Part shown: positions 16,692 through 25,765 of the stretch, one piece after another
Layout: each line of letters begins with the position of its first letter
How positions within the stretch are numbered: the first letter of the stretch is position 1
Assembly (NCBI GenBank): GCA_027625095.1
Contig: JAQBXN010000008.1
Location: 1-64,000, forward strand
DNA from: Planctomycetota bacterium
Lineage (GTDB): Bacteria > Planctomycetota > PUPC01 > JACPCR01
DNA: 64,000 bases
Direction: 5' to 3'
Made by a program: the position numbers and the translations under genes
The notes under the pieces: generated by a model
What the model saw: the letters and a program-made list of their open reading frames with translations, nothing else
Told to the model about the DNA's origin: nothing
Database searches by the model: none

Positions 16692-16904
16692 ATGAACAGA
16701 AAGATCACTGGTTTTAATCTCGACGAAGAAAATGAGTGGGTCGCCGAATTGGAGTGTGGGCATGGGCAACACATGCGTCACAAGCCGCCATTCTTTAATC
16801 GTCCACGCATCGTCGATGAGGAGGGCAGGCGTTCGATGCTTGGAGAGGAGCTGAACTGCCTTAAGTGTGATAATGGTGAGCCACCCGATTTTGTATCCGA
16901 CTAA
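16692..16904 (+). CDS. DUF3565 small protein
   Basis: The product is a 70-residue protein with the full DUF3565 pattern: the N-terminal RKITGF, then CGHGQHMRHKPP, and a C-terminal LNCLKCD. The Cys and His residues (CGH, HMRH, CLKC) suggest a small zinc-binding fold. No enzymatic role is known to me for this family, which has been described as related to a pressure-regulated ORF. It has a start directly after the REPIN-like element. It stands alone, convergent with tag. Confidence 0.85.
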   Translation: MNRKITGFNLDEENEWVAELECGHGQHMRHKPPFFNRPRIVDEEGRRSMLGEELNCLKCDNGEPPDFVSD

Positions 16905-17108
16905 AACCCGCGTCTGTGAACTCTCTGCCAGCCGAAGGTTTTCAGAATCCGTCAAGCTTCCAACAGCTTGATTCCTCTTACCACTGTTATCACTCTTGCT
17001 GCCATTCTCAACGGTCTGAACACCGAGCCTGTGGAGTGCCTGTGTCTGACAAGGAAATTCAATCCCGGCACGATATCGGGATGCTCTCGGTTCGTACCTG
17101 CGACTCAG

Positions 17109-17732
17109 TCAGGCTTCGTAAGCATCCATGATTTCGTGCCGTCGGAAACAATCGACAGAATGATCGTTGACCATCCCCGCGGCCTGCATGTGCGCATAAC
17201 AGATGGTTGAGCCAACGAACTTGAAGCCACGCTTCTTCAAGTCCTTGCTCATTGCATCCGATTCGGGAGTGGATGCCGGGTAATCTTTCTGAGTGTGGAA
17301 TTCATTGACGATGGGCTTACCGTCGACGAACTGCCAGACATAGGAATCAAAACTGCCGAATTCGTCCTGAACTTCTATGAAGCGTTTGGCATTGTTGATG
17401 GCCGCTTCTACCTTGAGCCTGTTTCGGATGATGCCGGGATTCTTCAACAGCGACTCAACTGTTCGCTTGTTGAACCGGGCAATTTTTTGCACATCAAACT
17501 CGGCGAAGAGTTTTCGGTAGTTTTCTCGTTTCCGCAGGACAGTGTACCAGCTCAATCCTGCCTGCGCGGCTTCGAGAGTCAGGAACTCGAAAATCGCTCG
17601 GTCGTCATGCACCGGCACTCCCCATTCCAAATCGTGGTATTCGACGTAGTCCGGCTTATCGAGATCCACCCAGGGGCAGCGGCAGGGCTCGTCGGTGGGA
17701 TTGGTGTTCATCTCTAGTGAATTGGTTACCAC
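17109..17732 (-). CDS. tag: DNA-3-methyladenine glycosylase I
   Basis: This is a base-excision repair enzyme that removes 3-methyladenine from alkylated DNA. Family features are the N-terminal CPWV and YHDLEWGVP, the GLSWYTVL motif, and C-terminal H...C ligands (CYAHMQAAGMVNDH), which together form the zinc site of Tag. I choose the GTG start at 17732 because a perfect AGGAGG lies seven bases upstream, which an ATG at 17756 would place inside the coding region; ATG 17711 is an alternative. Length (207 residues) is normal. It directly follows the sulfatase gene on the same strand, but a functional link is unlikely. Confidence 0.92.
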   Translation of the reverse strand: MVTNSLEMNTNPTDEPCRCPWVDLDKPDYVEYHDLEWGVPVHDDRAIFEFLTLEAAQAGLSWYTVLRKRENYRKLFAEFDVQKIARFNKRTVESLLKNPGIIRNRLKVEAAINNAKRFIEVQDEFGSFDSYVWQFVDGKPIVNEFHTQKDYPASTPESDAMSKDLKKRGFKFVGSTICYAHMQAAGMVNDHSVDCFRRHEIMDAYEA

Positions 17733-17745
17733 GATAGTACCTCCT

Positions 17746-19161
17746 CTAAATAGCATGAGGAAGCGCGGCTGGATACGGTCGGCCTGCGATCAACTGCTTC
17801 CCGTCGGTAAATCCCTCTGGTCGGTCTGCAAGGCGTTCGATCAGACGGTTTCTCCAGATAGCGACCCGTTCAGCTTCCTCAGGAAGAGCCGCGAGATTTC
17901 GACATTCGGTGGGATCGTTAACCAGGTCGAACAACTGTTCGTGCCCCTCATGGGTCAGCCAGACGTATTTTTCCTTTCCGTCCGTGAGGTAATGGTTGGC
18001 CTGTTCCTGGCGATAGCAGGGCGAGTGTTCCCCGTGGATGAACGGGCGCCATTTCTGGTCTTCGCCTCGCAGGAACGGAACGAGGCTTTTGCCGTCCACG
18101 CAGTCGGGTATCTCGGCGCCGGCCAGGTCAAGGATAGTCGGCATGATGTCTTCGAGACCGACGGGCTGGTCGATGACGTTGTTGCCGGGGAAGCCCATCT
18201 CTGCCGTTCCTCGAATCAGAAGCGGGATGCGGGCCGAGCCTTCGTAGGGGTAACACTTCCTGAAGAGGTAATGGTCGCCAAGCATTTCACCGTGGTCCGT
18301 CGTGAAGATGATGACTGTGTTTCGATTGATGTTGCCATTCATGCCTGAGTGTGATCCGAGCAGCCGGTAGAGCTGGTCGTCCACATGATTGATCAGTCCG
18401 TAGTAACCTGCCTGGCATGATCTCAACGCCTCGCCTTTCAGGTGGACCTGATCCGATTGAACCTGAAGGCCCTTCCCATCGTTAGGAGGCGGTTCTGCCC
18501 AGTCACCAATCACCGGCGGTGGCATGTTGGCCCGCAGATAGCGGTCGAGATAGAACGCTGGCGGGACGAGTGGTGGATGGGGCGCGATGAAAGACACGGT
18601 GAGGAAGAATGGCACTGTCGGGTCGCGATAACACTCCAGGAAACGCAGAGCCTCGCTGACTGACTGGTTGGTGGGGTGAAGGCCTTCCTCGAGATGCCAC
18701 GGTCTGGCCGTCCACCCATTCCCCGAGATACCGTGCCCGTATGCTCCGCCTGAGCCCTCATATTTTTCATCGAAGCCGACGGGCCCGTGCACCATGTGGT
18801 CGTACCCGTATCTCTTCTTGGATGGAAACTGATGCATGGGCCGGCCCACAAGATAGGTCTGGTAACCTGAATCTGAGAGGACCTGCGGCAGTGTATGTGT
18901 GCTGTCAAATTCATGACCGTCCTGAAAACCGACCATCCCATTCGTCGCGGGAAACTGTCCTGTCAGCAAAGCCCGGCGAGCAGGAATGCAGGAAGGGCAG
19001 GTGGAATAGCAGCGAGAAAATCGCGTTCCTGCTCCTGCAATGTGATCCATATTGGGGGTCAGAAGGCAGGGATGATCTTCGATGCTCAGGCAGTCCCCAC
19101 GCTGCTGGTCGGTCATGATCAAGAGAATATTGGGTCGATCGTCTGTTGAGTGTTCGGGCAT
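17746..19161 (-). CDS. Sulfatase (arylsulfatase family)
   Basis: This 471-residue protein belongs to the type I sulfatase family. The N-terminal PNILLIMTDQQRGD carries calcium ligands. The formylglycine motif is CIPAR (Cys58-Arg62) followed by RALLTGQ, a C-x-P-x-R site whose cysteine must be oxidised to formylglycine by FGE or anSME, neither of which is encoded here. Further family marks are the TTDHGEMLG segment and IPLLIRG. There is no obvious signal peptide, although most polysaccharide sulfatases are exported; the start may need checking. The substrate is unknown, with sulfated polysaccharide or glycan likely from the surrounding carbohydrate genes. An HepT-like scrap lies upstream. Confidence 0.92.
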   Translation of the reverse strand: MPEHSTDDRPNILLIMTDQQRGDCLSIEDHPCLLTPNMDHIAGAGTRFSRCYSTCPSCIPARRALLTGQFPATNGMVGFQDGHEFDSTHTLPQVLSDSGYQTYLVGRPMHQFPSKKRYGYDHMVHGPVGFDEKYEGSGGAYGHGISGNGWTARPWHLEEGLHPTNQSVSEALRFLECYRDPTVPFFLTVSFIAPHPPLVPPAFYLDRYLRANMPPPVIGDWAEPPPNDGKGLQVQSDQVHLKGEALRSCQAGYYGLINHVDDQLYRLLGSHSGMNGNINRNTVIIFTTDHGEMLGDHYLFRKCYPYEGSARIPLLIRGTAEMGFPGNNVIDQPVGLEDIMPTILDLAGAEIPDCVDGKSLVPFLRGEDQKWRPFIHGEHSPCYRQEQANHYLTDGKEKYVWLTHEGHEQLFDLVNDPTECRNLAALPEEAERVAIWRNRLIERLADRPEGFTDGKQLIAGRPYPAALPHAI

Positions 19162-19255
19162 TTGGTTTTCTCTGTTCAGGTTTAGTGTGGCCTGCTGTGT
19201 TATGCGTGACAGCAGGTGTGTTCAGCGGACTTCTGTTCGATGTGTGATTCACTCG

Positions 19256-19426
19256 TCGAGATAGCCGATTGCGTGCTTCGCCGACGATTTCGAACTGGCG
19301 TTCGACACCAGCTCTGCGCAAGTCGCTTCCCGCGTAATCCTCAAATGTATTTCCTGCAATGAATTGCTCCATTCGACTAGCTGCTTGCCGGGCGTCTTCC
19401 AGTAATTTCTTTGACTCAAGCTGCAT
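19256..19426 (-). pseudogene. HepT/DUF86 toxin fragment
   Basis: About 57 residues match the N-terminal half of HepT-like (DUF86) proteins: KLLEDARQAASRMEQFIAGN, then RAGVERQFEIVGEARNRLSR. HepT toxins are about 110-140 residues and need a C-terminal RX4-6H motif; here the match stops and the frame continues into unrelated sequence. No MntA antitoxin (nucleotidyltransferase) was recognised beside it. I call it a decayed toxin-antitoxin remnant. Confidence 0.6.
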
Positions 19427-19644
19427 TGAGGAACTCTCGGGTCTGATTTACTTTTTCAAGGAAATATTGGTTTCGAATAGCAGTGGTCATGCCTTCAGTC
19501 CCCAAAGGCGTCAGAGGTCAATACACGCTTGCCGCCCTGCATTTTCGGCTCGCTGGAGTTTCACTGAAATCTTCTTGCCTGCAGCCCCTGCGTGGGTGGT
19601 ACTTTGGAGAATAACCGACGCGGCAAACAACGACATCCAGAAAA

Positions 19645-20227
19645 GCCCTCATCGCCATAGCGCAGACGAAAGTAAAAGAGGCCCAGGTGAGCGTGCCCGA
19701 AGCTGAAGTCATCTCTTCAAAAGCAGCAGTGAAGCAGGCCCACTCGGACATCTCTGTAGCTAAATCCAAATGTGGACGCTGCAAACACTTAACTGGATAG
19801 CACGAAAGCATTTCAAACTGAAGCGATGGCCGGTGTAAAGTCTGTGCAGACATTACTCAAAGCCAGGAACGCCCGCCTTAAGCTGGCCCGTGACAATCTG
19901 AATCGCAAGACCAAGCTGAAAAAAGACGGCTTCGCGACCGAAGAACGACTCTTCGCGGCCGAGATCGGGCTTGAGGCTGCAGAGGCCGAGGTAGACGCCG
20001 AAAAGTCTGAAATAAAGGCCGCCGTCGCCAGGCTGGACGCGACCAAAGCTGCGCACCGGGAAACCGAATCGCAGTTGATCGTTCGCCAGGCCGAACTGCT
20101 CAGAGCAGTGGAAGGAATCACTCAGACAGGGAGCCTGGTGAAGCAGGCTGATGCCCAGGTGGCCCTGATGAAATCGCGTGTCCAGGGATTGGAAGCGCAG
20201 GTGAAATCATCAGATGCTGAGGGATGA
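19645..20227 (+). pseudogene. Decayed HlyD-type membrane-fusion protein coiled coil
   Basis: Two stretches in different frames (19645-19800, then from about 19800 through the open frame 19826-20227) together read as an alpha-helical hairpin of a HlyD/AcrA-type adaptor. Examples are KVKEAQVSVPEAEVISSKAA and, in the second frame, KLARDNLNRKTKLKKDGFAT. The lipoyl half-motifs, the beta-barrel domain, the signal peptide and both ends are missing, and a frame change with a TAG stop interrupts it. It is probably the leftover of an efflux or secretion adaptor. The intact adaptor at 30501-31676 is a different gene. Confidence 0.55.
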
Positions 20228-20402
20228 ACAGTTCGCTGTCGACGAGCGCATTAAAATCTTGGATCACATACCCCAGGTGAACCGAGGCCACACAGTTTTC
20301 AACTTTCCCCTTTTAGAAAAAATCAACGCTGTGGAATTAGAATCCCAGGATGAATACTGTTTTCGCGCGTGCGTCGCTTACCCTTTTCTGGAAGGAATCA
20401 TC

Positions 20403-21119
20403 ATGAGCCGGTTACTATCAAACTTGCTTGCGGTCCTGGTAGCCTTTGGAGCCATCTCCAGCATGGCGCAGGGGGAGGCGCCCACTCCTGCTTCAGCACG
20501 CGGGCCGCTGCAATTGGATTTCGAAGGCGACGCCGCTGGTAAATCGCCCGCCGAATTCAGCGTTAGCCGAACTGGGCGCGGCGCTGAAGGCCAGTGGGTT
20601 GTCCTGGAGGTCAAAGACGCTCCGTCTGGCACGAAGGTGCTCGTCCAGGCGAGCGATGACGGAACGAATTATCGTTTCCCGGTCTGCGTGAATGATGGAT
20701 TCAGGGCAAAGGACGTGGACGTGTCCGTGAAGTTCAAGCCCATCACCGGTCGCGTGGACCAGGCTGCGGGCATCGTCTGGCGATTCCTTGACGTCGACAA
20801 CTACTACATCGTCCGGGCGAACGCCCTGGAAAACAATGTCGTGCTTTACAAGGTTGAGAAGGGCCGTCGGTCTGATCTTAAACCGAAGGGGACCGGCCGG
20901 GAGGCTTACGGCAAAGACGTGGAAGTTCCCGGCGGCAAGTGGAGCACGCTCCGTGTCGTGGCCAGAGGGAACACCTTCGAGGTTCACCTCAACGACAGAA
21001 AACTTTTTGAAGTGGAGGACGAGACTTTCGAAGGGGCCGGCAAAGCAGGTTTGTGGACCAAGGCCGACAGTGTGACGCAATTTGATGACCTGAAAGCAGT
21101 GAGTCTCGACAAGCAATGA
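20403..21119 (+). CDS. Secreted LamG/DUF1080-like protein
   Basis: I start at ATG 20403, which has GGAAGG seven bases upstream and begins a signal peptide (LLSNLLAVLVAFGAISSMAQ). The mature 215 residues form a beta-jelly-roll with marks such as GIVWRFLDVDNYYIVRAN, WSTLRVVARGNTFEVHLN and GKAGLWTKADSVTQFDDL. This is typical of the concanavalin-like/3-keto-disaccharide hydrolase (DUF1080) superfamily in PVC genomes. It is probably periplasmic and sugar-related, but catalytic residues cannot be assigned. An ABC-like or enzyme partner is not adjacent; the next gene is a truncated amino-acid permease. Confidence 0.75.
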   Translation: MSRLLSNLLAVLVAFGAISSMAQGEAPTPASARGPLQLDFEGDAAGKSPAEFSVSRTGRGAEGQWVVLEVKDAPSGTKVLVQASDDGTNYRFPVCVNDGFRAKDVDVSVKFKPITGRVDQAAGIVWRFLDVDNYYIVRANALENNVVLYKVEKGRRSDLKPKGTGREAYGKDVEVPGGKWSTLRVVARGNTFEVHLNDRKLFEVEDETFEGAGKAGLWTKADSVTQFDDLKAVSLDKQ

Positions 21120-21158
21120 AGGACGCCGGCTTCGTGAGCTGTATCACGACAACAAAAT

Positions 21159-21824
21159 ATGAGCACGGAAAACACCAGGACTGAGACACTGAAGAGGGAA
21201 CTCGGCATCTTCGGCGCCATGATGATGGGCCTGGGGTCTATTGTCGGTACAGGGGTCTTTGTCAGCATCGGAATTGCGGCTGGCATCGCCGGGCCGGCGG
21301 TTATTCTTGCTATCGGCCTCGCGGCGTTCGTGGCGATGTGCAACGCCTTCAGCAGCGCGCAGCTCGCAGCCAGCCACCCGGTAAGCGGTGGCACTTACGA
21401 ATACGGCTACGAGTTCCTTCATCCCATCATGGGTTTCACCGCCGGCTGGATGTTCCTCTGCGCCAAGAGCGCATCCGCGGCGACGGCCGCGCTGGGTTTC
21501 GCTGGCTACTTTCTTCACACCTTCGGCCTGAAGGAAAGTCTGCTGGCACCTCTGGCGGCAGGAATTACTGTCGTTCTGACACTGGCCGTCGTGAGTGGGA
21601 TTCGCCGGTCAAACGTGGCCAACACGGTGATCGTCTCGGTAACCTTGGTGGCATTGTCAGTCTTTGTATTTGCCGGCGCCGAAACTATCGGCAAAGCAGG
21701 TACAAGCCACCTGTCCCCCTTTTTCGTGCAGTCTGAAGGCATGAGCCAATTACGCAGCCTGCTCTGCGCCATCGTCGTTTCATGCGACCAACCCTCTGAC
21801 GCGGCAAGGGCGTCTCGCCCGTGA
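21159..21824 (+). pseudogene. Truncated APC-family amino-acid permease
   Basis: The first 205 residues are a good APC-superfamily permease: GLGSIVGTGVFVSIGIAAGI, SSAQLAASHPVSGGTYEYG, then several transmembrane helices to about the sixth. Full members have about 430 residues and 12 helices. The frame ends in unrelated sequence (RASRP) exactly inside the left arm of the inverted repeat at 21796-21873, and no permease continuation is seen beyond it. The gene is therefore broken and probably non-functional, presumably by insertion or deletion at the repeat. Confidence 0.75.
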
Positions 21825-21873
21825 TCTTGTGCAATCCAATGCTTTCACGGGCGAGACTCCCGAGCCACGTCAG
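21796..21873. repeat. REPIN-like inverted repeat at permease break
   Basis: Two 29-base arms (21796-21824 and 21845-21873) match in 25 positions around a 20-base spacer. Each arm also contains its own small hairpin (GGGCGTCTCGCCC or its variant). It coincides with the end of the truncated permease frame. Confidence 0.8.
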
Positions 21874-22075
21874 AAAAGGTTTCTGCCCATACTCTCAGGA
21901 TGAAGGACGGGCAACCCGCCGCCACGAGGCTCATCCTAAAATGTTCGTGTGAAGTACTGGCCTTATCGCCATTTCAGCTTCTGCCGCTTTCCAATCCTCG
22001 ATCCCTAAGCCTGATTCACCTTTCCTTGTCAGGCCCATTCGGCTTCGACCTCGCCAAGGGAATTATTTCTATCGT

Positions 22076-22176
22076 GCTCTCACCTTTTCGCAAGACTCCA
22101 GAGAAAGGCAACCACATCCTCGACAGGGGTATCCACGAAATCGAAGCTGAGGTGTTTCTTACGTAATTTCTCGAAA
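22076..22176 (-). pseudogene. Short scrap resembling a secretin/STN-type domain
   Basis: About 33 residues ending at a TGA on the minus strand include KHLSFDFVDTPVEDVVAFL. This resembles the first strand-helix of STN-like domains of secretins and PVC repeat proteins. No start, signal peptide or continuation was found. It may be only a scrap of a lost gene; confidence is low. Confidence 0.25.
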
Positions 22177-22184
22177 TGAATCTG

Positions 22185-25100
22185 TCATTCTGGCTTATCC
22201 CCGGGAGCGGCTGGTTCGGTTACCGCCGCGTTCGCCCAGGCAGTGCTGCCGAGGTGCCAGCGGGCGCGGCTGCCGTTGACTTGGAGGCGGAGTTTCTTGA
22301 CGCCGCGGATGGATACGTCGATCCGTTCCGGCGGGGAATCGCCCTGCAGCCAGTTGGTGCGATACAGACATCGTCCGTCTCCGAATACTTCGTACTGCAC
22401 CCATTCATTGAGCTTCCGAACGCGGGACAACTCTTCTGCGCCCTCCAGATCGATTCCGACCTCTGATTCAAATCGCTCGAACTTTCCGGCGAGATCGAAC
22501 TCGATGGCCGATGGGGCCTTTAATCCAAGGCCGCGGTCTCGACTTTCTTTGCCGATGCTCAAGGCTCGGCCGAGGAAGCTACGGTCGGAATTGATGGCGC
22601 CTTTGTGCTGATCGATCTGGCTCGGCAGAAGGTCGCTCAGGTAAAGTTGCTTCAGGCTCGATGCGTCCTTGGAGGCAGCCTCGGCAGGGATCGAATCCAG
22701 GGACGCGTACCGGGGAAGAACTCTTGTCGTGGCAGTTGTTCTGTCGGACTCGACTCCGCTCCATTGCAGTTTCGGGTCGAGCTTCCAGTCAGTATCGAAG
22801 AAGCCGAAGCAGAGATACGTCTCCGGCGAAGAGGTTTTGTCATCAAAGACGGCGTAGTCGTACCAGTTGTGGTTATCCAGTGGACCCCAATGAAACCAGT
22901 TGCCGAATCGATTGATGATCTGGTGCAGCGACTGCCAGGTCGGGCCGGCAAACAGGACGGCGTAGCGCTCTGGGTTCAGCGGATTTGGAAAACAGACCTT
23001 CACCCCGACACCTGCGCCGCGGTAGGCTTTTTCACCAACGAGAACGGCATCCCCCTCGACACGTATCGGCAGCTTGGGGTTCACTTTCGCGGTGACTGAA
23101 TTGGAGGCCGGAGCGCCAAATAGGATCAGGTTGTATTGCTTGATATCTTCATCCGTCACCTCGGCATCGGCCTTCATGCGACAGGGATTCACATACATTC
23201 GTTGCCAGTCTAGGGAGAATCTCTGCGCCTCTGCTCTCGCCACGCGATTCTCATCGGGCGCGCCTTTCTGCGTTCCGTAGACCAGGAGGAACGGTGAAAG
23301 AAATGCGTCCTCAATAGGGCCTTCGAGTCGCGCCTTCTTGACCAGTCCCTGAGGCGCTTCCCCCTTTTGCCATTTTCCATCTCTCTCACGGTTCAGCACA
23401 AGCTCGCCACCGGTCGGGGCAGCGCCTTCCCAAACCGGCTCGCCGTTCACTCTTACGCTGAGGCGTTCAGATTTTTCAGCAGGAGAGACTGAGACGTTCA
23501 GTGCCAGTGACGAGACACCATCAGCGGTGATTTCGAAGCTGCCATCCTCCTTCGCCTCGGCAAGGGCGTTTCCATATTGCAGCGGCTTTTCCAGTTTTAC
23601 GAACTGTAGCCAATGCGATTTGCCGTGCCGAATCTTCAGCGTTTTCAATGCCACCCGGTTCGGCCGGGGATTTCGCTTCTGCTGAATCAGCCACTGCTGC
23701 TGCTCCTGAAGCAGACGGTCTTCAAAGCCACCATGCCCTGCGCCCTGCGGCTCGCGGTAATCGACAGAGTAACCCTTCGGCAGTTCCCACAGCCTGTGCA
23801 TGACATTTCGCGAATGGGCGACGGGCACGACGCGGTCGTCGCTGCCATGGATATTGAAAACAGGAAGATTCAAAAGGTTTTCGATCCTGTGAACCGGATC
23901 GGCTGAGTAAGCGACCGCCGACTTGACCTCCCCGAGCGATCCAATTCCCGGGCTCGTCCAACCCCAGGCTTTTTCCCAGGCACGGCTGTCCGCATTGCCG
24001 GCGAGAGGCGCTAGGCCGGAGAACACATCGGCGTGCTGCGTGCCAATCACCCACGTGCCCGTGCCGCCCATGGACATTCCAGTGAGAGAGACCCTGTTCT
24101 TGTCGATGTTGTAATCCCTCGCAACGTCCTCGATGCATGACAGCACTTCTTCTCCGGCCGAAAGCATATAGTCGATGCTGCCCCGACCGTGCGGGAGCAA
24201 GACGATCTCATCGTTAATCCGCGAGAGCCGGTCATCCTTTGGGTACCCCTGAAATGGACTGTACCAGCCATGGCCGTGGAGGCTGACTATGAGGGGAAAT
24301 GCCTCTCGCCCGGTGTATGACTTTGGAACGATGAGCCAGTAAGGCTGGAGACTTGCATCAAGGTCGGACCAATGGGCTTTAAGTATGATCCCCCGTTTCT
24401 CTGGAAACGGATCACGCCACCGCGTGAGTGAAAGAATATCCTTGTGGATGTCCGCGAGCGTTTCATCCAGCTCATCGATTTCGTTGGCATCCAGGTGAAA
24501 CCTGTCCGTCGGCATGAGGCTTTGGGCGAATCCAAGCCTTGCCTGCACCCACTGAATCTGGCGAGAGAATTGGGTCTGCCGGTTCGCCTGAAGTTCGTCC
24601 AGCGACCGGCGAAACTCCGCGATCTTCTGCTGGTAACGTTCAAAGCGAGGCTTCGCCGGTGTGAGCAACAGACGGTAGGAATTCTTGGTCTGTTTCGCAT
24701 AGAGCGAGTGTTCATTTGCCCATTCGGTCACCAGGACAGATACGGCGAACACATGAACGTGGTAGTTGTAATTGAAAGAGATTCCCCGCAGTTTGTGCTT
24801 GGAGTCCAGGTCAAATTTCTGAATCCAAAGTGCACATGGCCCATCCTTCTTTGTCGCGCTGCCGTTATTCACCAGATAGTGGTAAGGAAACCTGACCGCT
24901 TCGGTGTTACCTGCCGTTGGGGATTCGGCCTGCCAGTGAGAGAGTGACAGATCCGCTTCGCCTCTCGCACCTTCATAAGAAAACCGAATTCCCACTTTCT
25001 CATTCGGTCGATCCGAGGCGCCCAGAACGAAAACGGAAACCGCCCGCGCCGGATACATTCGGAAACTCTGTCCCTGGCAGACGAAGTGATTCGGCACACC

Positions 25101-25391
25101 ATCAAGTTTGCCCGGTGATAGAAATCGAACCGCCGCTTCTCCCGGAGCGGACATCCATTTTCCGGCCGATGGCAGCAACTCGCCGGGGAATACTCCAGCG
25201 CCACGCTCGGGAAACTGGGGAGCGTCGAAATTGCCATCGGCGGCTCCCGGCGACGCGAGGCCATCACTGTTCAGGTCCTTAACAAGATCAACGGCAAGAT
25301 TCCTGACCCGGTCCGAAGTGGGCGCCGCATCAACGGATCCACCCATTCCAAAGGCAATGAAGGTAACGCAGAGAGTGAGAGTTTGAAGCAT
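22185..25391 (-). CDS. Large secreted esterase/peptidase-like hydrolase with NPCBM-like domain
   Basis: The 1068-residue exported protein (signal peptide about 1-22, ending VDA) has an N-terminal beta region (30-240) and then a helical linker. An alpha/beta-hydrolase domain follows at about 340-580. Its triad is visible: Ser440 in GMSMGGTGTW, Asp518/519 in HGSDDRVVP, and His553 in GAGHGGF. The oxyanion loop SLHGHGWY lies at 370. This resembles the phospholipase/carboxylesterase-prolyl oligopeptidase type seen in secreted esterases. The C-terminal about 120 residues (from SDRSFLGRALSIG) match the NPCBM carbohydrate-binding fold (GLGLKAPSAIEFDLAG). I infer a periplasmic or extracellular esterase acting on polysaccharide-bound acyl groups; the substrate is unproven. 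Confidence 0.8.
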   Translation of the reverse strand: MLQTLTLCVTFIAFGMGGSVDAAPTSDRVRNLAVDLVKDLNSDGLASPGAADGNFDAPQFPERGAGVFPGELLPSAGKWMSAPGEAAVRFLSPGKLDGVPNHFVCQGQSFRMYPARAVSVFVLGASDRPNEKVGIRFSYEGARGEADLSLSHWQAESPTAGNTEAVRFPYHYLVNNGSATKKDGPCALWIQKFDLDSKHKLRGISFNYNYHVHVFAVSVLVTEWANEHSLYAKQTKNSYRLLLTPAKPRFERYQQKIAEFRRSLDELQANRQTQFSRQIQWVQARLGFAQSLMPTDRFHLDANEIDELDETLADIHKDILSLTRWRDPFPEKRGIILKAHWSDLDASLQPYWLIVPKSYTGREAFPLIVSLHGHGWYSPFQGYPKDDRLSRINDEIVLLPHGRGSIDYMLSAGEEVLSCIEDVARDYNIDKNRVSLTGMSMGGTGTWVIGTQHADVFSGLAPLAGNADSRAWEKAWGWTSPGIGSLGEVKSAVAYSADPVHRIENLLNLPVFNIHGSDDRVVPVAHSRNVMHRLWELPKGYSVDYREPQGAGHGGFEDRLLQEQQQWLIQQKRNPRPNRVALKTLKIRHGKSHWLQFVKLEKPLQYGNALAEAKEDGSFEITADGVSSLALNVSVSPAEKSERLSVRVNGEPVWEGAAPTGGELVLNRERDGKWQKGEAPQGLVKKARLEGPIEDAFLSPFLLVYGTQKGAPDENRVARAEAQRFSLDWQRMYVNPCRMKADAEVTDEDIKQYNLILFGAPASNSVTAKVNPKLPIRVEGDAVLVGEKAYRGAGVGVKVCFPNPLNPERYAVLFAGPTWQSLHQIINRFGNWFHWGPLDNHNWYDYAVFDDKTSSPETYLCFGFFDTDWKLDPKLQWSGVESDRTTATTRVLPRYASLDSIPAEAASKDASSLKQLYLSDLLPSQIDQHKGAINSDRSFLGRALSIGKESRDRGLGLKAPSAIEFDLAGKFERFESEVGIDLEGAEELSRVRKLNEWVQYEVFGDGRCLYRTNWLQGDSPPERIDVSIRGVKKLRLQVNGSRARWHLGSTAWANAAVTEPAAPGDKPE

Positions 25392-25765
25392 ATTTCACAT
25401 CCGATGAATTTGATTTTGATGCCGACTTTGATAAAGCCGCGCCAGCGTGAGTACTGACCGCCAGTGTATCAGAGAGGGCAATGGATTCGCGCCCCCTTTT
25501 ATCATTGGGTTGCAGCAACCAATCATTTCAGCGAAAGCTCCGACTTTGACCGCCTGTTTGAAACTGAAATAGACGACTTCAAATCCCCCGTCGAATCAAG
25601 TCAGGAGATCGAATTGTTCCGCGAACGGGGGCGGGAAGAGCGTGCAGATGAAAAGGGACATTGGGCGTAAGGTCTTTTCGATTACGCGAAAAGGATTGCC
25701 AACACGAGCCGCAATGTAAGACTGCCAGGAGCAAAGGATAATCTTACAGACACAGAGGTAACTTT
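25392..25765. other. Intergenic, no recognised feature
   Basis: The sequence holds an unconvincing 68-residue frame (25464-25670) and no recognised RNA or terminator. Promoters for the two divergent genes probably lie here. Confidence 0.35.
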
